Source: Strongylocentrotus droebachiensis (lineage: Eukaryota; Echinodermata; Echinoidea; Camarodonta; Strongylocentrotidae). From it: a DNA stretch of 64,000 bases. Of this stretch, positions 44,301 through 56,300 are shown one piece after another. Every line of letters begins with the position of its first letter. The stretch's first letter is position 1. The notes beneath the pieces were generated by a model. The model did no database searches. It was not told the DNA's origin and saw only the letters and a program-made list of their open reading frames with translations. The position numbers and the translations under genes are program-made. The stretch lies in assembly GCA_035222895.1 (NCBI GenBank), contig JAVYIG010007870.1, positions 1-64,000 on the forward strand, read 5' to 3'.

Positions 44301-47300
44301 ACTTTCAAACTTATATTAAAATTCAAAAAACTTAAGCTTGGTTAAGTTTTTAATGTTTAATGTTGACACTGCCACCGCCGTAACAAAAAAAGCGGCGCCT
44401 ATGTCTCGCTTTTTGCTACTCAGGCGAGACAAAAAGAGTTTTTTTTTCTAACCTTCCCCCTTCCTAATAAGTCAAGAAGATTTGATAACCACAGAAAAAC
44501 AAGGGAACCATGGTTGAGTGGGTTGCTGTGCAGGAGAAAATGATAGTGACCATTAGGACCTTGGGTCCTCTGATAGAATTAATAATGAACATTGATTAAT
44601 ACTCACTCTCGTTAAGAGGTTCTCAAAGGAACTAGTGAGGGACTTCTTGGCTTTCTTTAGAGACTCCAGCTTGGTGTTGGTTGGTCTGTTTGAGTCTGTC
44701 TTGTAAACTTCCTGTGAAATTGGGAAAGAGAAGAAGGGTGAGAGCTCTAGGGAAGATATTTGCACTGACTCCAGAAATATCAGTCCTGTTGACCCTTCTC
44801 ACTGCATTTTGGACATTAGGGCCACTTTTTGGCCAAAACTGATCATTACGGTCACTTTCTCTAAGGGGTAACTTTTCAAATTGTTATTGTCAGCGAAAGA
44901 GATTTGATGAGCCTATTCTATGTAAAAATGTGTACTGATGCTAGAAAAAGTGCTCAAATTGACCCCTATCTGCTTTCAACTACAATATGGTAATTTTTGT
45001 CACTTTTTAGCCGGAAAATAATTACCATTTCTATTGATCTTTTTCCAAAATCAGGCCAAATCTTCAGTCAGAATCAATATATGGACGGGCCTTGACATCA
45101 AAATTCAATATTAAAGGTGCACTGATACCAGAATAATCAATCTCATTAAAATTATTATACACATCAGAACACTTTTGTAATTTTGATCAATGGCTAGCGT
45201 TTTGCTACGCTGCACAGGTTGTAAGACGTTGACTCGCATGTTGAAAAAATTGTCCTGTCGCACCTTGCCGTTGGGGATGCTGTCAATTGTGAATCTATAC
45301 CATATAACATACAAGTGTCATAACCCTTTTTGCCATTGCAAACCCCACAGGATTCTGACTGCCATCTTATATTACATTCTGTCTTATTTAATTTAGTTAA
45401 TGATATAGGTGTGACACTGGTGTTGGTTACACATTTTCATTACAACATCATGGCAAGATGGTTCTAAACAGTAGGTTTGCGGGTGCACCATGTGTGAGAG
45501 AGAGAGAGAGAGAGGGTTGAGGAGTCCTGAAAAGGACTCTGACTCGGTAATCTTTCTTGGGGGTGTCCTGAAAAGGACTGTTTGTTATCTTTCTTAGCAT
45601 ATAGTTCTAAGGAGAACTATAGCGCTTGGAGAGGATGAGTGGCTCAACGTTTCAAACAGGTTGACTATCCGTCGTCAGGAGTGACTAAAAGGTGTTCTAA
45701 TCCTTTCCCATTGCCATCCCCACCACACCCTAGGACCCCCCCCCCCCCCCACCCATCACCAATACTACCACCGCCATCTTCATCATCACTACCACCACTA
45801 TCACTACTACCTCCACCCTCCACCACCATCACCACTTCCACTATCATCAACACCATTGCCCTTTGGTTACTCCTTAAACTGAAATAAATATATAAATTCT
45901 ATTATTCTGAGTATGGTTCTGAGCACTGCTGTTGCTCACACAACTTCATCACAATATTAACAGCAAACTGGTTCTAGATATCATATCATACCGGTAATCA
46001 TAATCATATCCCCTAATCACCACCACCACCAATAGCAGAAGCAGCATCACCAACACTACCATCAACTCAATCATTGTCTGTCTCCTACTCTCTTACCTTC
46101 TGTTTGATTTCATCACTAATATGAGTATGGTTCTGTTGCTGTTGCTCACATACTTTCATCAGGAACATCATGGCAAGATGGTTTTGCTCCTGTTTGCTTG
46201 AAACTTGACAATTCTGTTTTTAAAAAGTTATTAAAAAAATATTAATCATGATTCTTGACATAAATGATAATGGGGGAGCCAGCATTTAAAACCTTTATCA
46301 TAACTCAATTATCAAGAAATTTACCTCAATCCATCAGATGAATAGCCTGTAGGCCTATAGGCCATTTTCGTATTGTAACTAAATTTAATGCATACATGGT
46401 ACGTCTTTGTGGAGTGCCTCAATATAAATTATTTAATTCACCTGTTATTAGAATAATTATATTTTCAAAGACAGAATGCAAGCGATAATGTTTGTCCAAC
46501 CTAACAACACAGAATGTATGCAATTTGCATTCTGACTATTGAAATATAATTATTTGTCACAAGGCAATTAACAAAGATTTGTTTACATTTAATACGATAA
46601 TGGCCTATTATTGGATTTGAAATGAAAAAGAAGTTGTTTCCATTGTTATGCCATAATTGAGGAATAATTGTACAATAACTGTGTGAGTGAAACAATGGAA
46701 GGTCATTAAAGGACACCTCACCCCCCAAAATAATTATACTTACCTTAGTTATTCTAAGTGATTTATTGTATTCTTGCATGCCTACTAACATACAAGATTC
46801 CCAACCGAAGTGTATGAGAGTGGTATAAACCTGGCATAATGTAAAGTGTCTCAGCACAACATGGGCATCTCCACTTTGTTGATAATGTGATGTACTATGC
46901 GAAGTTGTTCATCAAGTAAATGTATTTAAAATGTATGGATGCTTCTTTTCCATGTGTGTGTGGTGATGAAATATTTCATTTACCTGGTATTGTATTTTTG
47001 TACTATAATTGTCAGAATGCAAATTCCATAAATTGTTGTTGCTCTTCTGGGGTGAATATTTCACATTTTATAAATGAAGTAGATTTGCGAACTGTTATAT
47101 TTTAGAATTTTGATACAAATGAGTTACAATTGTTCTTCTGTTATATATTTTTCACCAAATATTATTTTTACCTTTCTTAGCTATGATTTTCCCCTCATTG
47201 AAAAATAAAGGTTTTATTATTGAATTAAAAAAGGCTTTTCAATTATCACTGATTAGAGCTTGGTGCATGATACATGTACAAGTTCACCTGGTACCTCACA

Positions 47301-50300
47301 TTATCAAGAAAATGGCAGCGCACATGTCATGGTAAAAGACATTACATCATAACAAGAATATCTTCATATCTCATGTACATTTTCAGAAGGAATATTGTAT
47401 ATCAATAGGCAAGGTCAAAACTCATCTTTCAGCATACCTACACTTTTTCTTTGGGATGAGGTTTCCTTTAAAGTGAATCAGTAACATTGTTGAAAGTTGA
47501 TGAAAAGAATGCGTAATTTTTGTATGAAATGTTTCTTATCATATTCCTTCTACTGTACTACATGTAACCCTCTATTAACATGCTAAAAATCCTGAAAAAA
47601 TTCTCTAACCACAAAGATATTTATGGTTTTCTTTGAACGCGTCACTGTGCGACACTCTCTAGCAGTAAATTCTCCCAACCATTTTTGAATTTTTCCAACC
47701 GTTTTTTCATGAAAATAAGACATAAGACAGGCTTTCAACAATCTTTCAACACTTAGATATCTGGAATGGTATATAGAGCCAAATTATTGCTTTGTGACGA
47801 TTTGCATTCAACTGAAATGTAATTAAATTGAAATAATGTAGTTCGGAGAATTAAGGAATCAATCAGATCAGTTTTTCCCAATTGTTATCATTCATAATGG
47901 TCTGTTTTTCACTCAAACTTTCAGATTATCTTTAATTGTACATCTAGCATTGAAGTCACTACCTGAGCACGATTTTATCTCATCTGAACAATGTTACCAA
48001 GTCCCTTGTTATTAGGCTCTGGTTCCTCTTTGGTTTCCTCTCTTCAAATTGTTTTTAATCACTCATGCGTGTAAAATGCATCATATGAGTTGCATCAAAT
48101 GAAAGAGGGGGAACTAAGCTTTACAAATATGTGGCATTTATTAATTATAATTATGATTAAGTTATGATAAAACATTGATAATTCTCGGTTTCGTTTTTAA
48201 CGGGATGTACTGTATATATTTACATATATATATATATATGTCAATATTCTCTGTCAATACTCAGTTTTGAGCAACAACTATATCTATAAAATAAAGGGTA
48301 TATATAATTTCCTATATTTGAATCCTCTGAGGTTTTACAGATTCATAATTTCTCTCTTTTTTAGAGTTAAACAACAAAACGTATCAAATGCTCTTATGTA
48401 GGTCCATTTTGTGTGTAAGAAAAAATATTTTCATTATATCAATAGGATAGCAGGTGTATTACCTGACCTTTTAAAAGTTATCTTAATGAAATATCATACA
48501 CACTCTATGAAAATTTATCAAAATAGGCCCTGTCATTCCTTACCTCATTTGTATAATTGCATTGGGTATTCCATAAAAAATGTTTCTTCCCAATTTATTC
48601 ATCATTTATACAATAAACGGTTAATGAATATCTCTAAACACAGTATTTTGTATAAAGCCATGTACATCAAATCCTTTTGCATTATGTATTTTCTCTTTTT
48701 GCTATAATTTTTGGAGACTATTATCACATAAACTTCACATGTGCCTCAATCTACTTTGTCCAGAGATCCTTCAATTAATTAAATTGAAACACTTACACAT
48801 TTAAAAGTAGGAAAAAAGTGGGAAAACTCACTCTCATCTGTAGAGCAAAGGTATTTGAGGAAGACACTCCCAGTGCTGATATTTGTTGCTGGAGACGATT
48901 CCAAACCGCCTCTTCGTTGATACCTAAAATGCCCCATAAAAAACAAAAATGAATTCTCAGAGATAGTGCTTTGATAGACATAAACAACAACAACAGGGTC
49001 ACGCTCGTTTAGTGCGATGAAAAATCATAATATGACACATGAATAGAAGTACTTTATAAGATGATGACGTGTATCCTAATCAAATGATTGGTTGAAAGCA
49101 TACGCGTGACCAGGCATTTATTTTGCCCAACGCGTAATTTGGATAATGACCGGTCATTATCCAATTCTAATGACCGGTCATTAGCAAAATCATGTTATAA
49201 AACATCATTTCATATAACAAATTTTAAAAATACTACACAGCATTTTGTTCGGACATTATCAAAATTACCCACACTCGGTACCTTCAAAACAGTCCAATTA
49301 GACTGTTCCACAGGTACCTTGTGTTGGTAATTCTTACTAATGCCCTCATTGCTATGTATTATTTGTATATTATATACCTAACTTTAGAAATCTAGCCATC
49401 TGATTGGTCGAAATTGGAGTCATGATTTTAGCCATGCTCCGCCTAGTATTCAATAGTTTTTTGAAAAGCGCCACGCTTTTCAAAAGACTATTGACTGGTA
49501 GGCGGGTATGAGTACTGTGATCCCCTTTGGTTTACATGTTGATTAACTTACTTTGTGCGGAGCGCGACTACCATACATTTTTTTTGTGCAATTAATTTGG
49601 TTGCTACTAACACAGCGCAGACGACCGCCGATCTCGATTGTAGCTAGGCCTAGATCTACATGAAATGACGAGATGACGCCCCTTTGGAAATATGGAGATG
49701 AACCTGATATTTCATAGACACCTCATTTTTTTAGTATCACCTTCAAGTTCAGGATCACAAGCAATAAAGATTTGCATCTTGATTTGGATTTTTTGTTGTT
49801 AATGCACGTAGATCTAGACTGCATAGGGATGCGTGCAATCTCAATGGCAAGGATTTTTAACACACAAACTTGAGTGGTGCGCAATCAGACACCCTATTAA
49901 GACTAGGTCTCAATAGTAACAAACTTGATTACCATTATTGGTAACTTTTATAAATGTAATGCTTCCTGGGAGAAATTTCAATAGTTTAAACATATTTGTG
50001 GCTAATGAATATTAATAAGTCAGAATGAATCAGGAGAGCTTTGGGTATTTGTTTCTAGTTCATCGTGACTGTGCCATGGACCAGTGATGGCCTGGTGGTA
50101 GAGTCGCTGCCCGGCAAGCAGTAGATGGCAGGTTCAAATCCTGCTGGTTCCAAGATTTTTTCTGACTTGTTTTTCAATTACAGATCGATCAATCGATCTT
50201 ATTTACTGGGTGTAAGCCACAAATATGTTTAAACCATTATTGGTATTAAAGTCGCACATGTATTCTATGACCCTTTTCGGTAAATAAAAGTTATGATGAC

Positions 50301-53300
50301 TGCTTTAATATTCGAGGCATAGTTGTTTTTATAGGTTCTCGGGGAGGTTACATCGTGCTATCACCCCTCGGCACGCCTTAGGGCGATAGCACGATGTAAC
50401 CTCCCTTGAGCGTATAAAAACAAATTTGTCTCTCATAGCAGTCATTATTAACTATATTATTCCTCTTGACTATAGTCATAACTGAAGGTAAAAAAAGGGA
50501 ATAATATAACAAAGACAATTTCTTGCACAGTCACAGTGAATAGGTTATCACAAATTTAAAAACTTTTGAAATAAAAGTACCCGGTACATGAATCTTAACG
50601 GAAAATGGAATATCTACTCCCTTATTCTCTTTGATCCTAAACTAATCCTATCCACTATTATTATATTTTTTGATCATTTTCTTTATAAATAACATTTAGA
50701 GGGGGATAGTGTTCGTCTTTCAAAGATCTAAGAAAAACCATTTCATTAGTAATTGCTTTCCTCTATAAACAAATGTGGGGTTATACAGTACATGGGAAAC
50801 TAATTTAAAATATTCCATCTGAAACTAAACATTTAAAAAAATAGTCTACCTTAAAATCTGCAATTCTTTTGATAACAAATACTCTTTAGGACACTGTCGG
50901 TACAATGTATACAAAATTGTGAATACACGTAAATCCATTGCATGTAATACAAGTTCATGCTGAACTGATTAATTGTCCAATAAAGGGTTGAATCTTTATT
51001 TATAGACCTGATGAGAAGGCTGTGGAAATATAGAATAAAGAGATACCGGTAGAAATGACTAGTGATTAGAAGGTCAGTTTGTTTGTTTCGATAGATCAAA
51101 ACTCATTTCCTAATCAGAGAATTCCTTTGATATTATCTGGAGTTCATGACCAGCGAAGGTCCTCTGAGATAAACAAACTCATCCATATGTTATAAAATGT
51201 CAATGAAAACACATTGCTTATTAAATTTATTATGACTATTCACAAACAAGAAAATTACATTTGAACCACGATTGAATCCATTTCAGGGTCGATCCACATT
51301 ATATATAAACTGTATTAAAAAAATGGCGGCCGAGTATTTGAATACGAAAAATTGTACGAGTAGTTGTCAACAGTGCGATAACTCGAGTACTAATCGCAGC
51401 CTTAGTAACGAATAAATTCTTTTTGTATAGAAACATATTTGCAATAATTATATTTAAGGTGCATGTATGACTAAAAAGTTTCTTCCGGGAAAATGATAAT
51501 TTCTGATTTTTTTTTTTTAGTACAGAGAAAATGGGAGAAGACCTTGCAGGATAAGTCAAAGTGTTGCCAATTTTTGTTTGATTGACCGCAAATTCAAAAT
51601 TCATAACTTTTTAAATTTTAATCAGAATTTGCTCAAATTTACACTGACCTGCTTCCTCTCATTTCATCTCATTCTATTAAAAACAACTTAATATCAGGGT
51701 GGACTTCCCCTTTAAGAAACATTTCACATTAAAGCTACTGCCGTTTAAGCTATGGTCACAACCCCGAAAAGTAGCCTGCCAGGAGGCCGGGCAGCGAGAT
51801 TTTAGCCAATTTCACCCGGGCACCAAGCGGCGGCCGCTTGGGCACAGCTTGTTTTTAGGGCATTGTTCGGTCGCCGCTGAAGTTTTAGCCCGGAGTTAAA
51901 ATTCGGCGGCGCCTGCTCACTTTTCACTCATCGCCCAAAATATGCTCGGTGCCCGGCTGGTTGCCGCCCGGGCACCAACGTAATCGAGCGTTCACCATCA
52001 AGCGATTTAGGTAAAAAATCGAAGCCGCTAGGTCAAAGGCTGCCGAGCGGTCGCCGCCCAGTCACTTCCCGGTCGCGATCGCTGGGAGATCAGTCGGTCA
52101 CTGGGCTGTTAGTTCAAAATCGGCTGGCAGCTTCGATTTTTACCTGAAACGCTCGATTAGGTCAGTGCCCGGGCAGCAACCGCCCGTGCTTCGAGAGTAT
52201 TTTGGTGCCCCACCGATCACCGGCCGGCCGCCGGGTATTTTCTTTAAAATCAGCTGGCTGCCGGTGGGAGACCACTCGGGAATCGGTGGGTCATCAGTCG
52301 GTCTCTGGCGGGACGCTGCTCAGAGAAGCTCCCCGATTTCGCCCAGTTTTGACCTAAAATCGACCGGCGATCAAGGGGAAATGGACGGGACACCGCCCAG
52401 GCATCACTGGGGCTCTACAACCTGCTCGACTTCTCCAAAAATCGTTCGGCGATGCCTAAATTCAAGCATCGACCAAGCACGCTACAAAGCGGTTGGTCGC
52501 CATGGTCTGAGTTGCGAACATAGCTTCATCTACAGATGTCATGTCATTCAGAAGGGAAAAGCAATTCGAAATTTTCTGTTTGTTGTAGGCTCTCATACAA
52601 GACATGTACCTACACTTGAACATAATTCATAAGGCCCGTTCACGCATAGCAATTAGTGCTATTTGGATCGCAATGCAAAGATTTTTTTTTTTGGGGGGGG
52701 GGGTGGAGATGTTCACACATGTCAATTCACAAACAGGGAGAATTCTCGCTCGACGGCAAGAACGTCCGAACTGCGCATGCGTGAATCTCAACGGTAGATT
52801 GACCCAACGGCGGGCTTTGATACATGTATTGCCGCTTGGAATCCTGGGATTAATAAAATCATTTTTTTATTCTCCATACCATTCACACACATCGCCCGGC
52901 AAACTATCGCGATTATTCTTAAAAATCGCAAGACTGCGAATGGCGAAGATTAGTTGAATTATTCTGTCCACACATGCAAAAAAAATTATAAATGATTTTT
53001 AAATCTCACTGTGGACGCCCCTAGTAGTTTACAGCAAGTCACTGTGTATGTACATTTCTAGTATTTGACCTTTCTTCGACTTCCATCTACACAACACCAA
53101 TCAGTCTATACATCATCTATCTTGTCAGCAGAGGCATCTATAATTTCTTCACCCTTTTATTTCAATTATTGTCAGATCATAACTTGGCAAAGCAGATTGC
53201 TCATCTGGAAGGTCATATTTTGGTCACTATATCTAATACTCCTCTTTTACCTTATTGCTTTTTCACTTACCCAATATCAATATGGGGCAAGCTAATGTAG

Positions 53301-56300
53301 ATTTCTCAGTTGTCATGGTTACAGATAAACATGCCCTCAGTTTTTGTATTCATTTTCATTTTAGCCAGTAAGGCTGTTCAGTCAATAGGAAAATATTACT
53401 GCATCCCTTTGTCTACTCATCTCAAACTTCATAAGATAGTCCCTTTATTTTAGTAGATTACAAGATTATCACTGATTGATGACATCCTCAGTGTCTGATC
53501 ATTTATTCAACCAAGCTACAAATTAATCCTATCATGAATTCTATTAGTCGCTTCCTCTATCATGCTTGAAGGAATACCCCAAAATGTTAAATTGGTCTGC
53601 TAGCATGAGAGCCTTAAATCACATCCTTTAATCTCAGCAGGTGACATGTTTTCTGATAATAAGATTGAATAAGATTATAATAGCAATTTAGAAATCACGC
53701 TTGGTATTCAATTCGATTCTTTATTTAATGCTACGGTCACAAAGGTTCGCACGAGCGATAATTACGTACCAATCTCCGTTTTTCCATTGTCTTCCCAAAT
53801 TTCCATTCTCTGAAAATCGTTTGTACGGCGTTCGTAGCAGTTCGTAATGGAATTTGTGACCGAGGCTTTAGTAAAGCTTTTACTTAGCTAAGAATATCTT
53901 TTAAATGTTATTCAGATCAGATTTGAGCAATTATTTTTGGTAGGCCAATTTTACGGCAAAATTGACAAAAGACTTAACTCTGTTTCGTTGACGAACAGCC
54001 ATAGACGAAAGACTTCATGCATGGCTGATTGGCAACGATCAGAGTTGAGGCTTTCATCAATTCTGCTTGTTGCTACGGCAGGCAGCCAGTGAAAATAAAT
54101 TTGTTTAATAAAATTATATCTTGATTGAGGTGTCATATGAAAGGGCAGAAACTGAACTTTCTAGAAATGTGATTTTCTCTTTGAAATTCAGATACCGCCC
54201 GCCAAATGACTTTTTGCTTCCCTCTCTTCAAATTGATTTTAATCACTCATGCATGAAATATGAATCATATGAGTTGCATCAAATGAAAGAAGAGTATATG
54301 AGCTTTACAAATATGTGTCATTTATTAATCATAATTGAGATTAAGTTATGATAAAACATTGATAATTCTTGGTTTCTTTTTTTTCTGGGACGCACTGTAT
54401 AGTATCAGCTCAAAGAATGTTTGAAGTAAATTCTTTGCCACTTCCTTTCTTCAAATTGATTTTAATCACTCATGCATGAAATATGCATCGTATGAGTTAC
54501 ATCAAATGAAAGAGGAGGATCTGAGCTTTACAAATATGTGTCATTTATTAATTATAATTGTGATTAAGTTATGATAAAACATTGATATTTCTTGGTTTCT
54601 ATTTTTCTGGGACACACTGTATAGTATAAACTCAAAGAAAGTTTCAAGTAAATTCTTTGCCATTTAAGTTGAAAATCATTGAAAAGACAACATATCTTTA
54701 GATGTGTTCTTAATAAATTTAATAGCAAAATCCCAGATACACTGGTATTGCCATACAAGAGGATTAATTTCCAATGGATTCCAGGAGATAACTACGATCC
54801 ATTTGACCTTGCTCTATTGATAACCTTTCGGACTGATTTTTCAACATCTATTTTAAAACAGCTATGTCTGCATTCAAATGTTAAGGGTCCTTTCAGTCAT
54901 CATCAGCTCTTCCTTGGCAGACAGGTGCATCGACATGCCAAGGAATCTTCCAGTGACCACCATAGCCATGATTCTATCATACCTCAGTAGTCAGTATACC
55001 TGTCCATAACATTGTCTCCCTGAATATTATGAAGATGTTAGTAAACTGAAAGAATAATTCCCCATCATGAATAAAAATGCATTCTATTTTTAGAATGTGG
55101 TGTACGTATTCCTTTTTAATAACTCTTTGGGGATAGAGACTGAGAGTTTGGGATGAAGGTGTAATTTTGATAAGATACTGATATGAATGGGGTATAGAAC
55201 TCATGTAAAGTGCGTGGGTGTGTGATAGATTGGTGTGAAGCTGAGTGGGGGGGGGGGGGGGGTTGAGGGAGACTAGGTGATATAGGGTGAATAAAAAAAT
55301 AGTGTATGGGACAGAAAGAGATAAACAGAGTTATGGAGGCAGACAGCATGGCCGATGTACTAGAAATATGACATTGTTTCAGAACAGAGTTATTATGATG
55401 GCAATAGGGGACCTAGCTCCCATCCCCTTTGCACCAGGTACAAATGGTTTATTTGAACGGTAGGGTAATTTAGGGGTGCTGCTCCCAAGTCCCCTGAAGG
55501 GGCAGGTATCCCATTCAAATAGATTTAGGTCTTCTTCACATAAAATTATTCCTACAATGTTTAGCCGGAATCCATCCTAATATTTTGATAGGAAATCATA
55601 TCTACACTTAATGACCTATCATTTCATTTCATTTCAAAGACTTTATTTTCTGCAATCAAACAAATCATTTATACAACAAATATGGATAATTATATAAAAC
55701 ATAAGGTATGCAAACAATATACAAAATATAGAAACAAATGTATAATACATGAGTAAGAGTGAATTTATACGTTGGGCAATTGCGTGTATAAAGAAAGAAA
55801 GCAGAAGGTCGCCGTTATAAGCAAAAGCTTGAGCAGAGGGTCAACCGAGCTAAGATAAAAATGAGTTGTGAAATATTGGCAAAGTAACAAGAAGAGGGGG
55901 CCATGATACTCAAATGATATATATTACAATTAAATGTGAATATAAACAGTTGTATTCAATATAAATAATTATAGAATTAGCATATGAATCTCATCTTTAT
56001 ATGGCTACTAATTATACGTTAATGACAGAGATAAGAGAGAAACTAAATAAAAACAAGGGTGCGAGTGGTGCGTGTGTGTGCAAGTGCAAGTGCCCTCATA
56101 AATCAAAATGTTAAATCATCAGTATTACTATGTAACGTCAGACCAAAATTTAATGTAGTTTCTAAAGTTTTACAAAGAACGCTTTTTTTTTTTTTTTTAT
56201 CTTTATACATTATATTGTGAAATAATGTTTTTTTTTAGTGTAGCTTTAAATGAATAGAGAGATGTACACTGTTTAATATGTCTAGGGGTGCATTCCAAAT

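Noticed and set aside
50078-50152. Functional tRNA gene (anticodon GGC)
   Set aside because: No good acceptor stem and C in place of U33; a tRNA-derived repeat is more likely.
54679-54990. Plus-strand frame of 103 codons
   Set aside because: No family resemblance and no supporting splice signals; it overlaps the edge of a dispersed repeat.
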